The notes beneath the pieces are model-generated. The model was given only the letters and a program-made list of their open reading frames with translations, was not told where the DNA came from and searched no databases. A stretch of 64,000 nt of DNA from Eutrophocola sp965662685 (GTDB taxonomy: Bacteria; Pseudomonadota; Gammaproteobacteria; Pseudomonadales; Pseudohongiellaceae): the NCBI GenBank assembly GCA_965662685.1, contig CBFIIQ010000006.1:1-64000 (forward strand), in the 5' to 3' direction. A program made the position numbers and the translations under genes. Positions 8,332-16,089 of the stretch are shown piece after piece. The first letter of the stretch is position 1. Each line of letters opens with the position of its first letter.

Positions 8332-8529
8332 TTAGAAACCTTCAAAACCTGAAGTCGCAGGTTCCAATTCTCCTTCATGAATTGAAAAATCAGACAATTC
8401 ATCCTTAAAGTTTGTAGCGTCTGCAGGCATATTGGTTTGCATCAGACACAAATGTGCCATCAGCTCTTCCAGGTTTGTCTCCTGGTTAATTTCCAAGGTA
8501 ACTTTCACTGCAGGTATTTGATTGTTCAT
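8332..8529 (-). CDS. Small acidic hypothetical protein
   Basis: This 65-residue protein is unknown to me. It has an amphipathic first half (VKVTLEINQETNLEELMAHL) and an acidic tail rich in E and D. AGGA and AAGG motifs precede the ATG. It is transcribed divergently from the ketosynthase gene across the 430 bp palindrome-rich spacer, so the two may share control elements. No other long frame competes here. It could be a small regulator or simply an orphan; the call rests on the ribosome site and non-random composition only. Confidence 0.5.
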   Translation of the reverse strand: MNNQIPAVKVTLEINQETNLEELMAHLCLMQTNMPADATNFKDELSDFSIHEGELEPATSGFEGF

Positions 8530-8655
8530 AGCCTTGTTAATTCCTGTAAATCCTTTTAACGACCCTTTAAAACATCCAGTTAGAAATTGCCTTTTTATCA
8601 GGAATTTATCCGATCAAAGGCTTAATCCCCGAAAAAATCCAAGCTTGCCCTGAAA

Positions 8656-8686
8656 ATCAGGAATATTGCGCTCTCTTCTTCCTGAT
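8656..8686. promoter_or_regulatory. Inverted repeat ATCAGGAA / TTCCTGAT
   Basis: Perfect 8 bp arms (8656-8663 and 8679-8686) are separated by 15 bases. A third copy of ATCAGGAA stands at 8597-8604. The arrangement of three equal half-sites suggests a protein binding region rather than a terminator, because no T run follows. Confidence 0.4.
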
Positions 8687-8728
8687 AAATGCTAACTAAC
8701 TAATTTTACTGCTAATTTCTTGGTTTTA

Positions 8729-8760
8729 TTTCAGTTAAATTTAGGCTGAAATCATTTCAG
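8729..8760. promoter_or_regulatory. Palindrome CTGAAATCATTTCAG with a third half-site
   Basis: The 15 bp at 8746-8760 is a perfect palindrome around a central C. A further TTTCAG at 8729-8734 pairs with the first arm at a spacing of 11 bases. Such a compact symmetric site is typical of dimeric helix-turn-helix regulators. Which regulator binds is not known; the Fis-type protein encoded downstream is a candidate. Confidence 0.45.
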
Positions 8761-8826
8761 AAAGAATCATTTAATCTTTACTGTATTCATAGAAATATCA
8801 GTACAGTTTTTAAGGGTCAAATGAAT

Positions 8827-8844
8827 ATTCTCAAAAATGAGAAT
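8827..8844. promoter_or_regulatory. Palindrome ATTCTCA-AAAA-TGAGAAT
   Basis: Perfect 7 bp arms surround four A. A T-rich stretch follows, so a weak terminator for transcription entering from the left is an alternative to an operator. It lies just upstream of the possible -35 element of the ketosynthase gene. Confidence 0.4.
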
Positions 8845-8892
8845 TTCTTTTTTGCAAAGTGGAAAAACGTTAGTATAGGAGGCGTTGCAAAA

Positions 8893-8919
8893 ATGAAATT
8901 CAGAATATATCTATTTTAA
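8893..8919 (+). CDS. Possible 8-residue leader peptide
   Basis: An ATG that opens an eight-codon frame (MKFRIYLF) lies 10 bases after a full AGGAGG ribosome site at 8877-8882, the strongest such site nearby. It ends 42 bases before the ketosynthase start. It may be a leader peptide that tunes the downstream genes, or chance. A competing promoter reading would remove its ribosome site. Confidence 0.25.
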   Translation: MKFRIYLF

Positions 8920-8961
8920 TCAAGCAGTTATGCCAGCCTAAAAAAGAAGGAGCCTTATATA

Positions 8962-9960
8962 ATGGTAATAAATGGAAAATCTAAAATTGCTGGTGTTGGT
9001 ATCTCACTCCCCCCACAAATTGTGACTTCACTAAGCTTAATGGAAGAAATTCAGGCTGATACACGTTTTGGCTTACCTTTGAACTGGGTAGATACACGTA
9101 TAGGTGTAGAAGAACGCAGAGTTGCTGCCGAAGGCACTATGCCATCAGATTTAGCAACTGATGCTGCAATAAATGCTTTGGCAGATGCAGGGATCAATGC
9201 CGAACATATCTCAATGATCATCTACTGCGGTATAGAAAAAGATTTTATGGAGCCTGGAACGGCACATATCGTCCAAAAAAATCTAGGGCCAAGAGGGGTT
9301 TGCATGGATGTGAGCAATGCCTGTCAAGGAATCATCTCTGGTATATCAGTTGCTGATGCAATGATTGCTTCAGGGGCTATAGACAGTGCAATTGTTTGCT
9401 CTGGCGAACTTGCTAGTAAATCCGTAAAACACTTTTTACAAAATATTAAAGATAAACCGGCTGAGTATTTAAGAGATCGGTTGGGTGTAATGACTGTTGG
9501 CGATGCAGGTAGCGCAGTAGTACTTACTCGAAAAAAAGATGAGTCAGGACTTAAAAACCTTCTTTTTGATTCTAGAGGAGAATATGCCGAGTATTGTTAC
9601 TATCGCTATTTGGATAATGGGGAAGTTGAAGGACAAATGTTAATGAAAGGAATTACGCAGGCTATTAATGAGATCCATCTAGGGATGATTTCAAACTGCT
9701 ATCACTATTTAGATTGGACACCTGAAGATGTCGATTTTCTAGTTTGCCACCAAGTCGGGAAAAAGTCCGTATCATCATTGTGTAACATAGCTGAAGTACC
9801 TGAATCAAAGGTCCCCATAACTTATAGGAAGTATGGGAACACTGCGACTTGTACTATTCCTATAGGTTTACATATTGCAAAGCCAAATAATGGTGATAGA
9901 ATTTTACTAATGGGAGGTGGTAGTGGATTATCCAGCTTCCAAGGTGGCATTCAATTGTAG
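8962..9960 (+). CDS. FabH-like beta-ketoacyl synthase (KAS III family)
   Basis: This 332-residue protein has the thiolase fold and the complete KAS III triad: Cys121 in DVSNACQG, His263 in VCHQVGK and Asn293 in KYGNTATC. The closing glycine loop MGGGSGLS is also present. Such enzymes condense an acyl thioester with malonyl-ACP or a related extender. Housekeeping FabH genes normally sit with plsX and fabD; this one instead stands alone in an AT-rich islet next to a membrane-bound regulator. FabH-like enzymes outside lipid operons make signals or secondary metabolites in several bacteria (PqsD, PpyS, DarB). The ribosome site is AAGGAG. The substrate is unknown and a role in fatty acid start-up cannot be excluded. 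Confidence 0.88.
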   Translation: MVINGKSKIAGVGISLPPQIVTSLSLMEEIQADTRFGLPLNWVDTRIGVEERRVAAEGTMPSDLATDAAINALADAGINAEHISMIIYCGIEKDFMEPGTAHIVQKNLGPRGVCMDVSNACQGIISGISVADAMIASGAIDSAIVCSGELASKSVKHFLQNIKDKPAEYLRDRLGVMTVGDAGSAVVLTRKKDESGLKNLLFDSRGEYAEYCYYRYLDNGEVEGQMLMKGITQAINEIHLGMISNCYHYLDWTPEDVDFLVCHQVGKKSVSSLCNIAEVPESKVPITYRKYGNTATCTIPIGLHIAKPNNGDRILLMGGGSGLSSFQGGIQL

Positions 9961-9986
9961 ATATTTATTAAAAGGATTTTTGACAA

Positions 9987-10928
9987 ATGACACACAATAT
10001 ATGGTTAGCCTTCCCTTCTCTAACAGCTTTAATTATCCAATTCTGGATCTTATTTAATTCTGAAAAACAAACGCTCTTAAAAGAAAGCAAACCTCTATTT
10101 TTGTTGTTCTTAAGTATTTTTGTAATTAGTGCAATAGAATTTGCAACATTCGCAAATTTGTTACCTCCCAGTTTAATGCTAATGAAAACTTACTATGCTG
10201 CGAGTTTAATAGGCATGGCTGCGATTTTTTCACAAGCACTTAAAATCTCAGGATTTCAAAGTGTAAATGTGTTATTCATATTTAAAGGGATTACATTAAT
10301 TTGTGGTCTCTTAGTATTTTTATTGGCAAATACTAGTTTGTTAATTTCAGGATTTGAATATATTTCTTATTCATACACTAGAGAAGCAGGTCAATTTTAC
10401 TGGATAGTACAGTTTTACCTTATCTCAACAATTATTTTATCGATTGCATTGTTATTCAAAGGCACAAATAACCATAACAAGCCAAATGCTAGAAGATCTA
10501 AATTTTTACTTATTTCACTTACACCTCTTTTATTAGTTGCCTTAGCAACTATTGGTTTTATGCAAATTGGGATTAAAATAAATGCATCATTAATCTTCCC
10601 TGTTATGGTCACATATTTCTTAATATTAATGCTTCAAATCGAGAAAGAAGAAGGACTATTCGCATTACTAATTAAGCTTCCTTTCTCAAAAGAAAGAGAA
10701 TCCTTTAATCAAATAGCAGCAGAAGTTACGCAGTTTTTAATTGATACAGAAATTTCTATATCTAATAATAAATCGGACTTATCATTAAAGGCTTTAACAA
10801 ATTCAATAGAAAACATGATTGTACAACATGCCGTATCTCTGAACGAAGGTAGCCAGGTAAAGGCTGCTACTCTACTTGGAATATCTTCAAGCAGCATATG
10901 TAGAAAAAAGAAAAAAACAGACGAATAA
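9987..10928 (+). CDS. Seven-helix membrane protein with C-terminal Fis-type HTH
   Basis: This 313-residue protein has seven hydrophobic helices at about 5-23, 37-57, 64-85, 92-114, 136-158, 172-193 and 199-217, arranged like the 7TM sensor module found at the N-terminus of some histidine kinases. A linker of about 50 residues leads to a Fis-type helix-turn-helix at 272-310 (IENMIVQHA, then GSQVKAATLLGISSSSICRK, matching the usual GNQSRAARxLGISRxTLYRK). There is no kinase or receiver domain, so it looks like a one-component, membrane-tethered transcription factor. It begins 26 bases after the ketosynthase gene, shares its AT-rich composition and is almost certainly co-transcribed. The ligand and target promoter are inference. 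Confidence 0.75.
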   Translation: MTHNIWLAFPSLTALIIQFWILFNSEKQTLLKESKPLFLLFLSIFVISAIEFATFANLLPPSLMLMKTYYAASLIGMAAIFSQALKISGFQSVNVLFIFKGITLICGLLVFLLANTSLLISGFEYISYSYTREAGQFYWIVQFYLISTIILSIALLFKGTNNHNKPNARRSKFLLISLTPLLLVALATIGFMQIGIKINASLIFPVMVTYFLILMLQIEKEEGLFALLIKLPFSKERESFNQIAAEVTQFLIDTEISISNNKSDLSLKALTNSIENMIVQHAVSLNEGSQVKAATLLGISSSSICRKKKKTDE

Positions 10929-11059
10929 AACTATAAAATGATACGAGGATCTAAATTTTTATGCGGGGCAAATTTACGCTTGCTTCTTTTTTATTTAGCT
11001 TTTCCTATTGCTACCTTATCTTTTTTTAGAATTTCAAATGTATAAATGGTAGCGCTACT

Positions 11060-11069
11060 NNNNNNNNNN
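11060..11069. other. Scaffold gap (10 N)
   Basis: Ten N separate the AT-rich islet from the tRNA-His terminator. The real distance, and whether further islet genes are missing, is unknown. Confidence 0.95.
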
Positions 11070-11078
11070 TTTGGACAT

Positions 11079-11108
11079 AAAAAAGCCCCGCAAATGCGGG
11101 GCTTTTTT
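11079..11108 (-). terminator. Terminator of the tRNA-Pro/Arg/His cluster
   Basis: A strong stem AGCCCCGC / GCGGGGCT closes over AAAT and is flanked by A and T runs, so it can act in both directions. It lies 24 bases beyond the 3' end of tRNA-His. Confidence 0.9.
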
Positions 11109-11131
11109 ATTACTGGATTAAGTCCAGATAA

Positions 11132-11208
11132 TGGGGTGGCCGATGGGGCTCGAACCCACGACAACCTGAGTCACAGTCAGGGGCTCTACCAGCTGAGCTA
11201 CGGCCACC
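11132..11208 (-). tRNA. tRNA-His (GTG)
   Basis: A 77-nt tRNA with the extra 5' G(-1) opposite C73 that marks tRNA-His. The anticodon stem-loop CTGACTGTGACTCAG gives GTG. CCA is encoded. Confidence 0.95.
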
Positions 11209-11295
11209 ATTAATCGTCTTGTCTTGAGTCCTTGATTCTACTGATTTAGACCCAGATTGCCACTTGCTATCAGTTTTTACTAATATTACTAAAAA

Positions 11296-11372
11296 TGGCA
11301 CGCCCGGCAGGATTCGAACCTGCTACCCTCGGCTTAGAAGGCCGATGCTCTATCCAAATGAGCTACGGGCGC
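11296..11372 (-). tRNA. tRNA-Arg (TCT)
   Basis: A 77-nt tRNA. The anticodon stem-loop CGGCCTTCTAAGCCG gives TCT, reading AGA and AGG. The acceptor GCGCCCG pairs with CGGGCGT (one wobble pair). CCA is encoded. Confidence 0.95.
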
Positions 11373-11422
11373 TCTCATCTGGGACTACACATTACTCAAA
11401 ATGCCCAGTACAGGCAAAAAAA

Positions 11423-11499
11423 TGGTCGGGGTAGAGAGATTCGAACTCCCGACATCCTGCTCCCAAAGCAGGCGCGCTACCAGACTGCGCTATACCCCG
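11423..11499 (-). tRNA. tRNA-Pro (TGG)
   Basis: A 77-nt tRNA. The acceptor starts CGGGGTA, as is usual for bacterial tRNA-Pro, and the anticodon is TGG. It is the first gene of the tRNA trio and lies downstream of cysS on the same strand. Confidence 0.95.
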
Positions 11500-11579
11500 G
11501 ATTCTCGCTCCGTGCGAAAAGGCGGCATGATACTCATGCTTGCTGACTGCGTCAATAAAATACGCGTTTTATCCCACCG

Positions 11580-12968
11580 TTAATCTCTATCTATGCGCCA
11601 ACTGGATTTACCATCCTTATCTTCCACAATAACATTAAGTTCGCTCAATTCATCCCGAATTTCATCTGCCACGGCCCAGTCTTTTTCAGCCCGGGCCTTG
11701 TTGCGGCGTTCTATCAGATCATCAATGTGGTCTGCATCAACGTCCTGACTTCCCTCACGAAGAAATTCCTGTGGCAATTGTTGTAACACTCCAAGTATGG
11801 TGCCGAGTTGGACCAGTAAGGCCGCCAACGTCAATGCCTGGTCATCCTCAGCTTGCTTGAGCCGGTTAATCTCCCTGGCCAGTTCGTATAAAACGCTGAT
11901 GGCTTCAGGGCTGTTAAAATCATCTTCCATGGCTGCCATAAAGCGGGATTCATAATCAGTCCCCTGTTTCGGACTCACTGACGGGTAATCAAGGCCTTTA
12001 AGCGCGTTGTAGAGCCTCTCCAGGGCACTATAGGATTGCTGGAGGTTATCCCGGGAATAATTGATAGCGCTTCTGTAATGGCTCGAGACAAGGAAGAACC
12101 TGACAACCTCGGCCGGGTATTCCGCCAATACATCCCTGATGGTAAAAAAGTTATTCAGGGATTTGGACATTTTTTCGTTATCTATTCTCAGAGAACCATT
12201 ATGTATCCAGACCCGGGCAAATTCTTCACCGGTCGCGCCTTCGGATTGGGCGATTTCGTTTTCATGGTGGGGAAATATTAGGTCGCTGCCACCACCATGG
12301 ATATCAAAGGTATTGCCCAGACACTTGGTAGACATGGCTGAGCATTCAATATGCCAACCCGGACGCCCAAAACCCCAGGGAGAATCCCAGCCTGGCTCAC
12401 CTGTCTTGGCTGCTTTCCACAATACGAAATCCCGCGGATCTTTTTTCGCCATTTCGACTTCAATCCTGGCACCTGCCATTAATTCATCAAGGTTACGATG
12501 ACTCAGCTTGGTATAGTCAGGAAACTCCTTTACAGAGTAATAGACATCCCCATTGTCAGCGGCATAAGCAATGCCTTTAGCGATGAGCATTTCGACCATC
12601 TGAATAATTTCATCCATATGCCCGGTAGCTCGAGGCTCAATATCCGGCGGTAATATATTCAGTGCCTTTTCATCCTCATGCATGATGTCGATGAATTTTC
12701 GGGTCAGTTCATCAAAGGCAATACCCAGTTCATTGGCACGATTGATTATCTTGTCATCAATATCGGTAATATTGCGAACATAAGTCACGTCAAGGCCACT
12801 GGCACGTAAAAATCTTACTATGACGTCAAACACTACCAGCATGCGACCATGTCCCAGGTGGCAATAATCATAGGTAGTAATGCCACAGACATACATCTTG
12901 ACCTTACCCGGCTCAATCGGGGTAAATTTTTCTTTGTGCTGTGTCAGGGTGTTGTAAATTTGTAACAC
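11580..12968 (-). CDS. cysS: Cysteine--tRNA ligase
   Basis: This 462-residue class I synthetase has the normal length. Cys28 in YVCGITTYDY is a zinc ligand that selects cysteine; the HIGH motif is HLGHGR at 37-42 and KMSKS reads KMSKSL near residue 268. Other zinc ligands are in ECSAMS and FPHHENEIAQSE. It charges tRNA-Cys in the cytoplasm. It follows glnS at a distance of 72 bases on the same strand, and a trio of tRNAs lies downstream. Confidence 0.98.
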   Translation of the reverse strand: MLQIYNTLTQHKEKFTPIEPGKVKMYVCGITTYDYCHLGHGRMLVVFDVIVRFLRASGLDVTYVRNITDIDDKIINRANELGIAFDELTRKFIDIMHEDEKALNILPPDIEPRATGHMDEIIQMVEMLIAKGIAYAADNGDVYYSVKEFPDYTKLSHRNLDELMAGARIEVEMAKKDPRDFVLWKAAKTGEPGWDSPWGFGRPGWHIECSAMSTKCLGNTFDIHGGGSDLIFPHHENEIAQSEGATGEEFARVWIHNGSLRIDNEKMSKSLNNFFTIRDVLAEYPAEVVRFFLVSSHYRSAINYSRDNLQQSYSALERLYNALKGLDYPSVSPKQGTDYESRFMAAMEDDFNSPEAISVLYELAREINRLKQAEDDQALTLAALLVQLGTILGVLQQLPQEFLREGSQDVDADHIDDLIERRNKARAEKDWAVADEIRDELSELNVIVEDKDGKSSWRIDRD

Positions 12969-13040
12969 GATTTAAGTCTGCTCTCTTTCTGTGCTGAAGC
13001 CAGTACTGCCTAGCTGATTATCAATGCATAAAGGCTTTCT

Positions 13041-14729
13041 TCAGCCTTGTTTTTTGGCCCAGGTATCCCTTAAGCCAACGGTCAGATTAAACACCGGTTG
13101 CTGGAGTGCTGAATCAACTTTATCGGCACAGAAATATCCTTCCCGTTCAAATTGAAAACGCTCTTCTGCAACAGCGTTAATCAGACTGGGCTCTGCCTTG
13201 CAAGTGCGCAGCACCTGCAATGATTCCGGATTGATGTAATCACGATAATCGCCGTCAGCTCTATCAGGGGCTTCATGACTAAAAAGCCGATCATAAAGCC
13301 TGACCTCTACATCTATGGCTTCATCTGCAGGGACCCAGTGGATTACGCCCTTGACCTTGCGCCCTTCCGGTTTGGCCCCCAGGGTCGCCGCATCATAAGA
13401 GCATCTGAGTTCCTGAATATTACCTTCCGCATCCTTGATCACTTCTTCACACTTGATCACATAGCAACCACGGAGCCTGACTTCACCGCCAGCTATGAGG
13501 CGCTTGAAACCCGGAGGGGGCACTTCTTCGAAATCGTTATGATCTATGTAGATTGTCCTGGTAAAGGAGATTTTTCGCTCTCCCATGGATTCATCTTTAG
13601 GATGTTTTGGCAGAGCCATTTCTTCTTTATGGCCTTCCGGAACATTTTCTATAACCACTTTTAGCGGGCGCAGGACACACATTGCCCGCGGGGAGGTTTT
13701 ATCAAGATCATCGCGCAGGCTATGTTCCAGCATGCCAACGTCAACAACGCTATTTGATTTAGTCACTCCCACCATCTCACAGAAGTTGCGAATGGAAGCC
13801 GGGGTATAACCACGCCGACGCATTCCATCCAGAGTAGGCATTCTGGGATCATCCCAGCCAGTCACCAGCTTTTCATCCACTAGTTGTTTGAGTTTGCGTT
13901 TACTCATCACCGTGTAATTGATATTCAATCTGGCAAACTCGATCTGCTGGGGATGCGCAACACCGTCCAGCTGATCAAGCACCCAGTCGTATAAGGGGCG
14001 ATGATCCTCAAATTCCAGTGTACACAGCGAATGGGTAATGTTTTCCAGAGCATCTGAAATACAGTGGGTATAGTCATACATTGGATAAATGCACCATTTG
14101 TCACCGGTCTGGTGGTGATGCAAACGACGAATACGGTAAAGCACCGGGTCACGCATGTTCATATTGGGCGACGACATGTCTATTTTGGCACGCAAAGTAT
14201 AGGCACCATCATCAAACTCACCCGCTTTCATGCGTGCGAACAGATCGAGGTTTTCATCTACAGTTCTATCTCTGTCGGGACTGTTCTTCCCAGGCTCTGT
14301 TAAGGTTCCTCGATACTCCCTTGCCTGCTCCTGGCTCAGGTTACAAACATAGGCTTTGTCTTTTTTAATCAGTTCTACCGCGAAATCATAAAGCTGATCA
14401 AAATAATTGGAGGCATAATACTCACGTTCTTCCCAGTCAAATCCCAGCCAGCGAATGCTTTCCTTGATGGAATCAACATATTCCATATCTTCTTTTTCCG
14501 GATTTGTATCATCAAAGCGCAAGTTGCACAGACCTGAAAAGTCCCGGGCAGTACCAAAATTTATGCAAATAGACTTGGCATGGCCAATATGAAGATAACC
14601 ATTGGGCTCTGGCGGAAAACGGGTATGGATACGCCCTTCATTTTTTTGGTTTTTCAGGTCTTCCCGAATAATCTGCTGGATAAAATTGGATGGCGCTGCG
14701 CTTTCAGGTGTACTTGTAGAGTCATTCAT
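13041..14729 (-). CDS. glnS: Glutamine--tRNA ligase
   Basis: This 562-residue class I synthetase is close to the E. coli length (554). PPEPNGYLHIGHAKS carries the HIGH motif at 47-50, and VMSKRKL is the KMSKS loop. The LRFDDTNPEKE segment after the first fold half is typical of GlnRS/GluRS, and the C-terminal beta-barrels that read the anticodon are present. The enzyme charges tRNA-Gln directly, as in gammaproteobacteria. It is transcribed divergently from ppiB across 124 bases and probably forms a unit with cysS. Confidence 0.98.
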   Translation of the reverse strand: MNDSTSTPESAAPSNFIQQIIREDLKNQKNEGRIHTRFPPEPNGYLHIGHAKSICINFGTARDFSGLCNLRFDDTNPEKEDMEYVDSIKESIRWLGFDWEEREYYASNYFDQLYDFAVELIKKDKAYVCNLSQEQAREYRGTLTEPGKNSPDRDRTVDENLDLFARMKAGEFDDGAYTLRAKIDMSSPNMNMRDPVLYRIRRLHHHQTGDKWCIYPMYDYTHCISDALENITHSLCTLEFEDHRPLYDWVLDQLDGVAHPQQIEFARLNINYTVMSKRKLKQLVDEKLVTGWDDPRMPTLDGMRRRGYTPASIRNFCEMVGVTKSNSVVDVGMLEHSLRDDLDKTSPRAMCVLRPLKVVIENVPEGHKEEMALPKHPKDESMGERKISFTRTIYIDHNDFEEVPPPGFKRLIAGGEVRLRGCYVIKCEEVIKDAEGNIQELRCSYDAATLGAKPEGRKVKGVIHWVPADEAIDVEVRLYDRLFSHEAPDRADGDYRDYINPESLQVLRTCKAEPSLINAVAEERFQFEREGYFCADKVDSALQQPVFNLTVGLRDTWAKKQG

Positions 14730-14853
14730 TCAGGGTTCGACTTTCTAATAAGGCTTAAAGGCCTTATTATAGCCCGTCTCATTTTTACTAACTACACTGT
14801 ATTACTTATAAAATCGGTAAATCAGTGCCAACCATACAAACGAAGGAAACCCA

Positions 14854-15357
14854 ATGATCGTTCTTCATACCTCAGCTGGAGATATCACGCTGGAACTAGA
14901 CCACGACAAAGCCCCCTTGAGCGCTAAAAACTTTCTTGAACATGCCCGTTCCGGCCACTATGACGGCACGATTTTTCATCGAGTTATAGATAACTTTATG
15001 GTTCAGGGGGGTGGTTTTGAGCCAGGCATGCGCCAAAAAGAATCCGGCAAACCTATCCAGAATGAAGCGGATAATGGCCTGACCAACGATGCCGGCACCA
15101 TCGCCATGGCAAGAACCATGGAGCCACATTCCGCTACCGCACAATTTTTTATTAATGTGGCAGACAATACTTTTCTCAATCATAGCGCCAAGACACCTCA
15201 AGGCTGGGGATATGCTGTTTTTGGTAAAGTCGCAGAAGGTATGGATATTGTTAACAATATAAAAGGCTGTGACACCGGATCCATGATGGGGCATCAGGAT
15301 GTGCCAAAAGAAGATATCGTAATCAACTCGGTCACCATCACTGATGAAGAAGACTGA
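14854..15357 (+). CDS. ppiB: Cytoplasmic cyclophilin, peptidyl-prolyl isomerase B
   Basis: This 167-residue cyclophilin has no signal peptide, so it is the cytoplasmic PpiB type. Active-site segments are FHRVIDNFMVQGGGF (catalytic Arg and Phe), ATAQFFINVADN and the GYAVFGKV strand. It speeds cis-trans isomerisation of X-Pro bonds. Its 3' end overlaps the lpxH start by 14 bases, and the ppiB-lpxH pair next to cysS is a common gammaproteobacterial arrangement. A GAAGGAA ribosome site is present. Confidence 0.96.
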   Translation: MIVLHTSAGDITLELDHDKAPLSAKNFLEHARSGHYDGTIFHRVIDNFMVQGGGFEPGMRQKESGKPIQNEADNGLTNDAGTIAMARTMEPHSATAQFFINVADNTFLNHSAKTPQGWGYAVFGKVAEGMDIVNNIKGCDTGSMMGHQDVPKEDIVINSVTITDEED

Positions 15358-16078
15358 TTGCATTTATTGCATTTCAGACCTTCACCTCTCCTCTGAAAGG
15401 CCTGATGTCTTTGAGGCATTCAGGTCCTTTCTGAAAACCCGCGCCAGTTCTGCCCGTCAATTATTCATACTTGGGGATTTTTTCAACCTCTGGATTGGCG
15501 ATGATGATCCTGACAATTTTCCCCGACAAGTAAGTAACGAACTTTCCTTACTTGCTGATTCGGGCACTGAAATATTTATTATGCATGGAAACCGCGACTT
15601 CTTACTTGGCAAGCAGTTTTGCCAGGAAAGCCAGGCTACTCTTATTTCCGAACCTTATGTACTGAATGCTTTTAATCGAGAGTATTTATTAATGCATGGT
15701 GATTCACTTTGCACCCGGGATGAAAGTTATATTGCTTTTCGCGATATGGTTAGAAACCCTGCCTGGCAACAGGAATTTTTAGCCAAATCGGTTGGTCAAA
15801 GGCAGGCATTTGCCACGCAGGCACGACAGCAAAGCAAAGACTTAAGTAGTAATAAGGCTGCTGACATCATGGATGTCACGCCTACAGAAGTAATCAGGGT
15901 ATTGACTGAAAACCGGCAAACTATTCTGATTCACGGCCATACCCACCGACCAGCAATTCATCACCTGGATCTGCATGGAACAGAAGGTAAGCGCATTGTC
16001 TTGGGAGATTGGGACAGCAGCGGATGGACTCTTGAAATTACTCCGACCGGCTGCACCCTGGAAGATTTTGCTATCTGA
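15344..16078 (+). CDS. lpxH: UDP-2,3-diacylglucosamine diphosphatase LpxH
   Basis: LpxH cleaves UDP-2,3-diacylglucosamine to lipid X and UMP in lipid A synthesis at the inner face of the cytoplasmic membrane. The 244-residue chain has all the calcineurin-like metal motifs: SDLHLS, GDFFNLWIGDD, HGNRDFLLG, MHGDSL and HGHTHRPAIH. Length and motif order match E. coli LpxH (240). The start overlaps ppiB by 14 bases. The next gene is convergent and ends 11 bases away. Confidence 0.97.
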   Translation: MKKTDCIYCISDLHLSSERPDVFEAFRSFLKTRASSARQLFILGDFFNLWIGDDDPDNFPRQVSNELSLLADSGTEIFIMHGNRDFLLGKQFCQESQATLISEPYVLNAFNREYLLMHGDSLCTRDESYIAFRDMVRNPAWQQEFLAKSVGQRQAFATQARQQSKDLSSNKAADIMDVTPTEVIRVLTENRQTILIHGHTHRPAIHHLDLHGTEGKRIVLGDWDSSGWTLEITPTGCTLEDFAI

Positions 16079-16089
16079 ATCCCCCGCAG

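Larger units (their letters stand above)
8530..8961. promoter_or_regulatory. AT-rich divergent spacer with several palindromes
   Basis: This 432 bp stretch has no long gene but an unusual density of inverted repeats, listed separately: ATCAGGAA copies, CTGAAAT/ATTTCAG and ATTCTCA/TGAGAAT. A possible promoter is TTGCAA (8852-8857), 16 bases, then TATAGG (8874-8879). If that promoter is real, transcription would start after the ribosome site of the micro-ORF at 8893, so the two readings exclude each other. The spacer separates the small gene at 8332 from the ketosynthase gene and is the natural place for control by the membrane regulator encoded at 9987. Confidence 0.5.

Noticed and set aside
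10938..11045. 35-codon hydrophobic frame after the membrane regulator
   Set aside because: No ribosome site, in AT-rich DNA that easily encodes hydrophobic residues, and close to a gap; not enough to call it a gene.
11110..11583. Several short open frames over tRNA-His, -Arg and -Pro (for example GFEPATLGLEGRC)
   Set aside because: These are translations of tRNA genes, a well-known source of false hypothetical proteins.
13275..13664. 129-residue frame opposite glnS
   Set aside because: Antisense shadow of a fully conserved synthetase gene.
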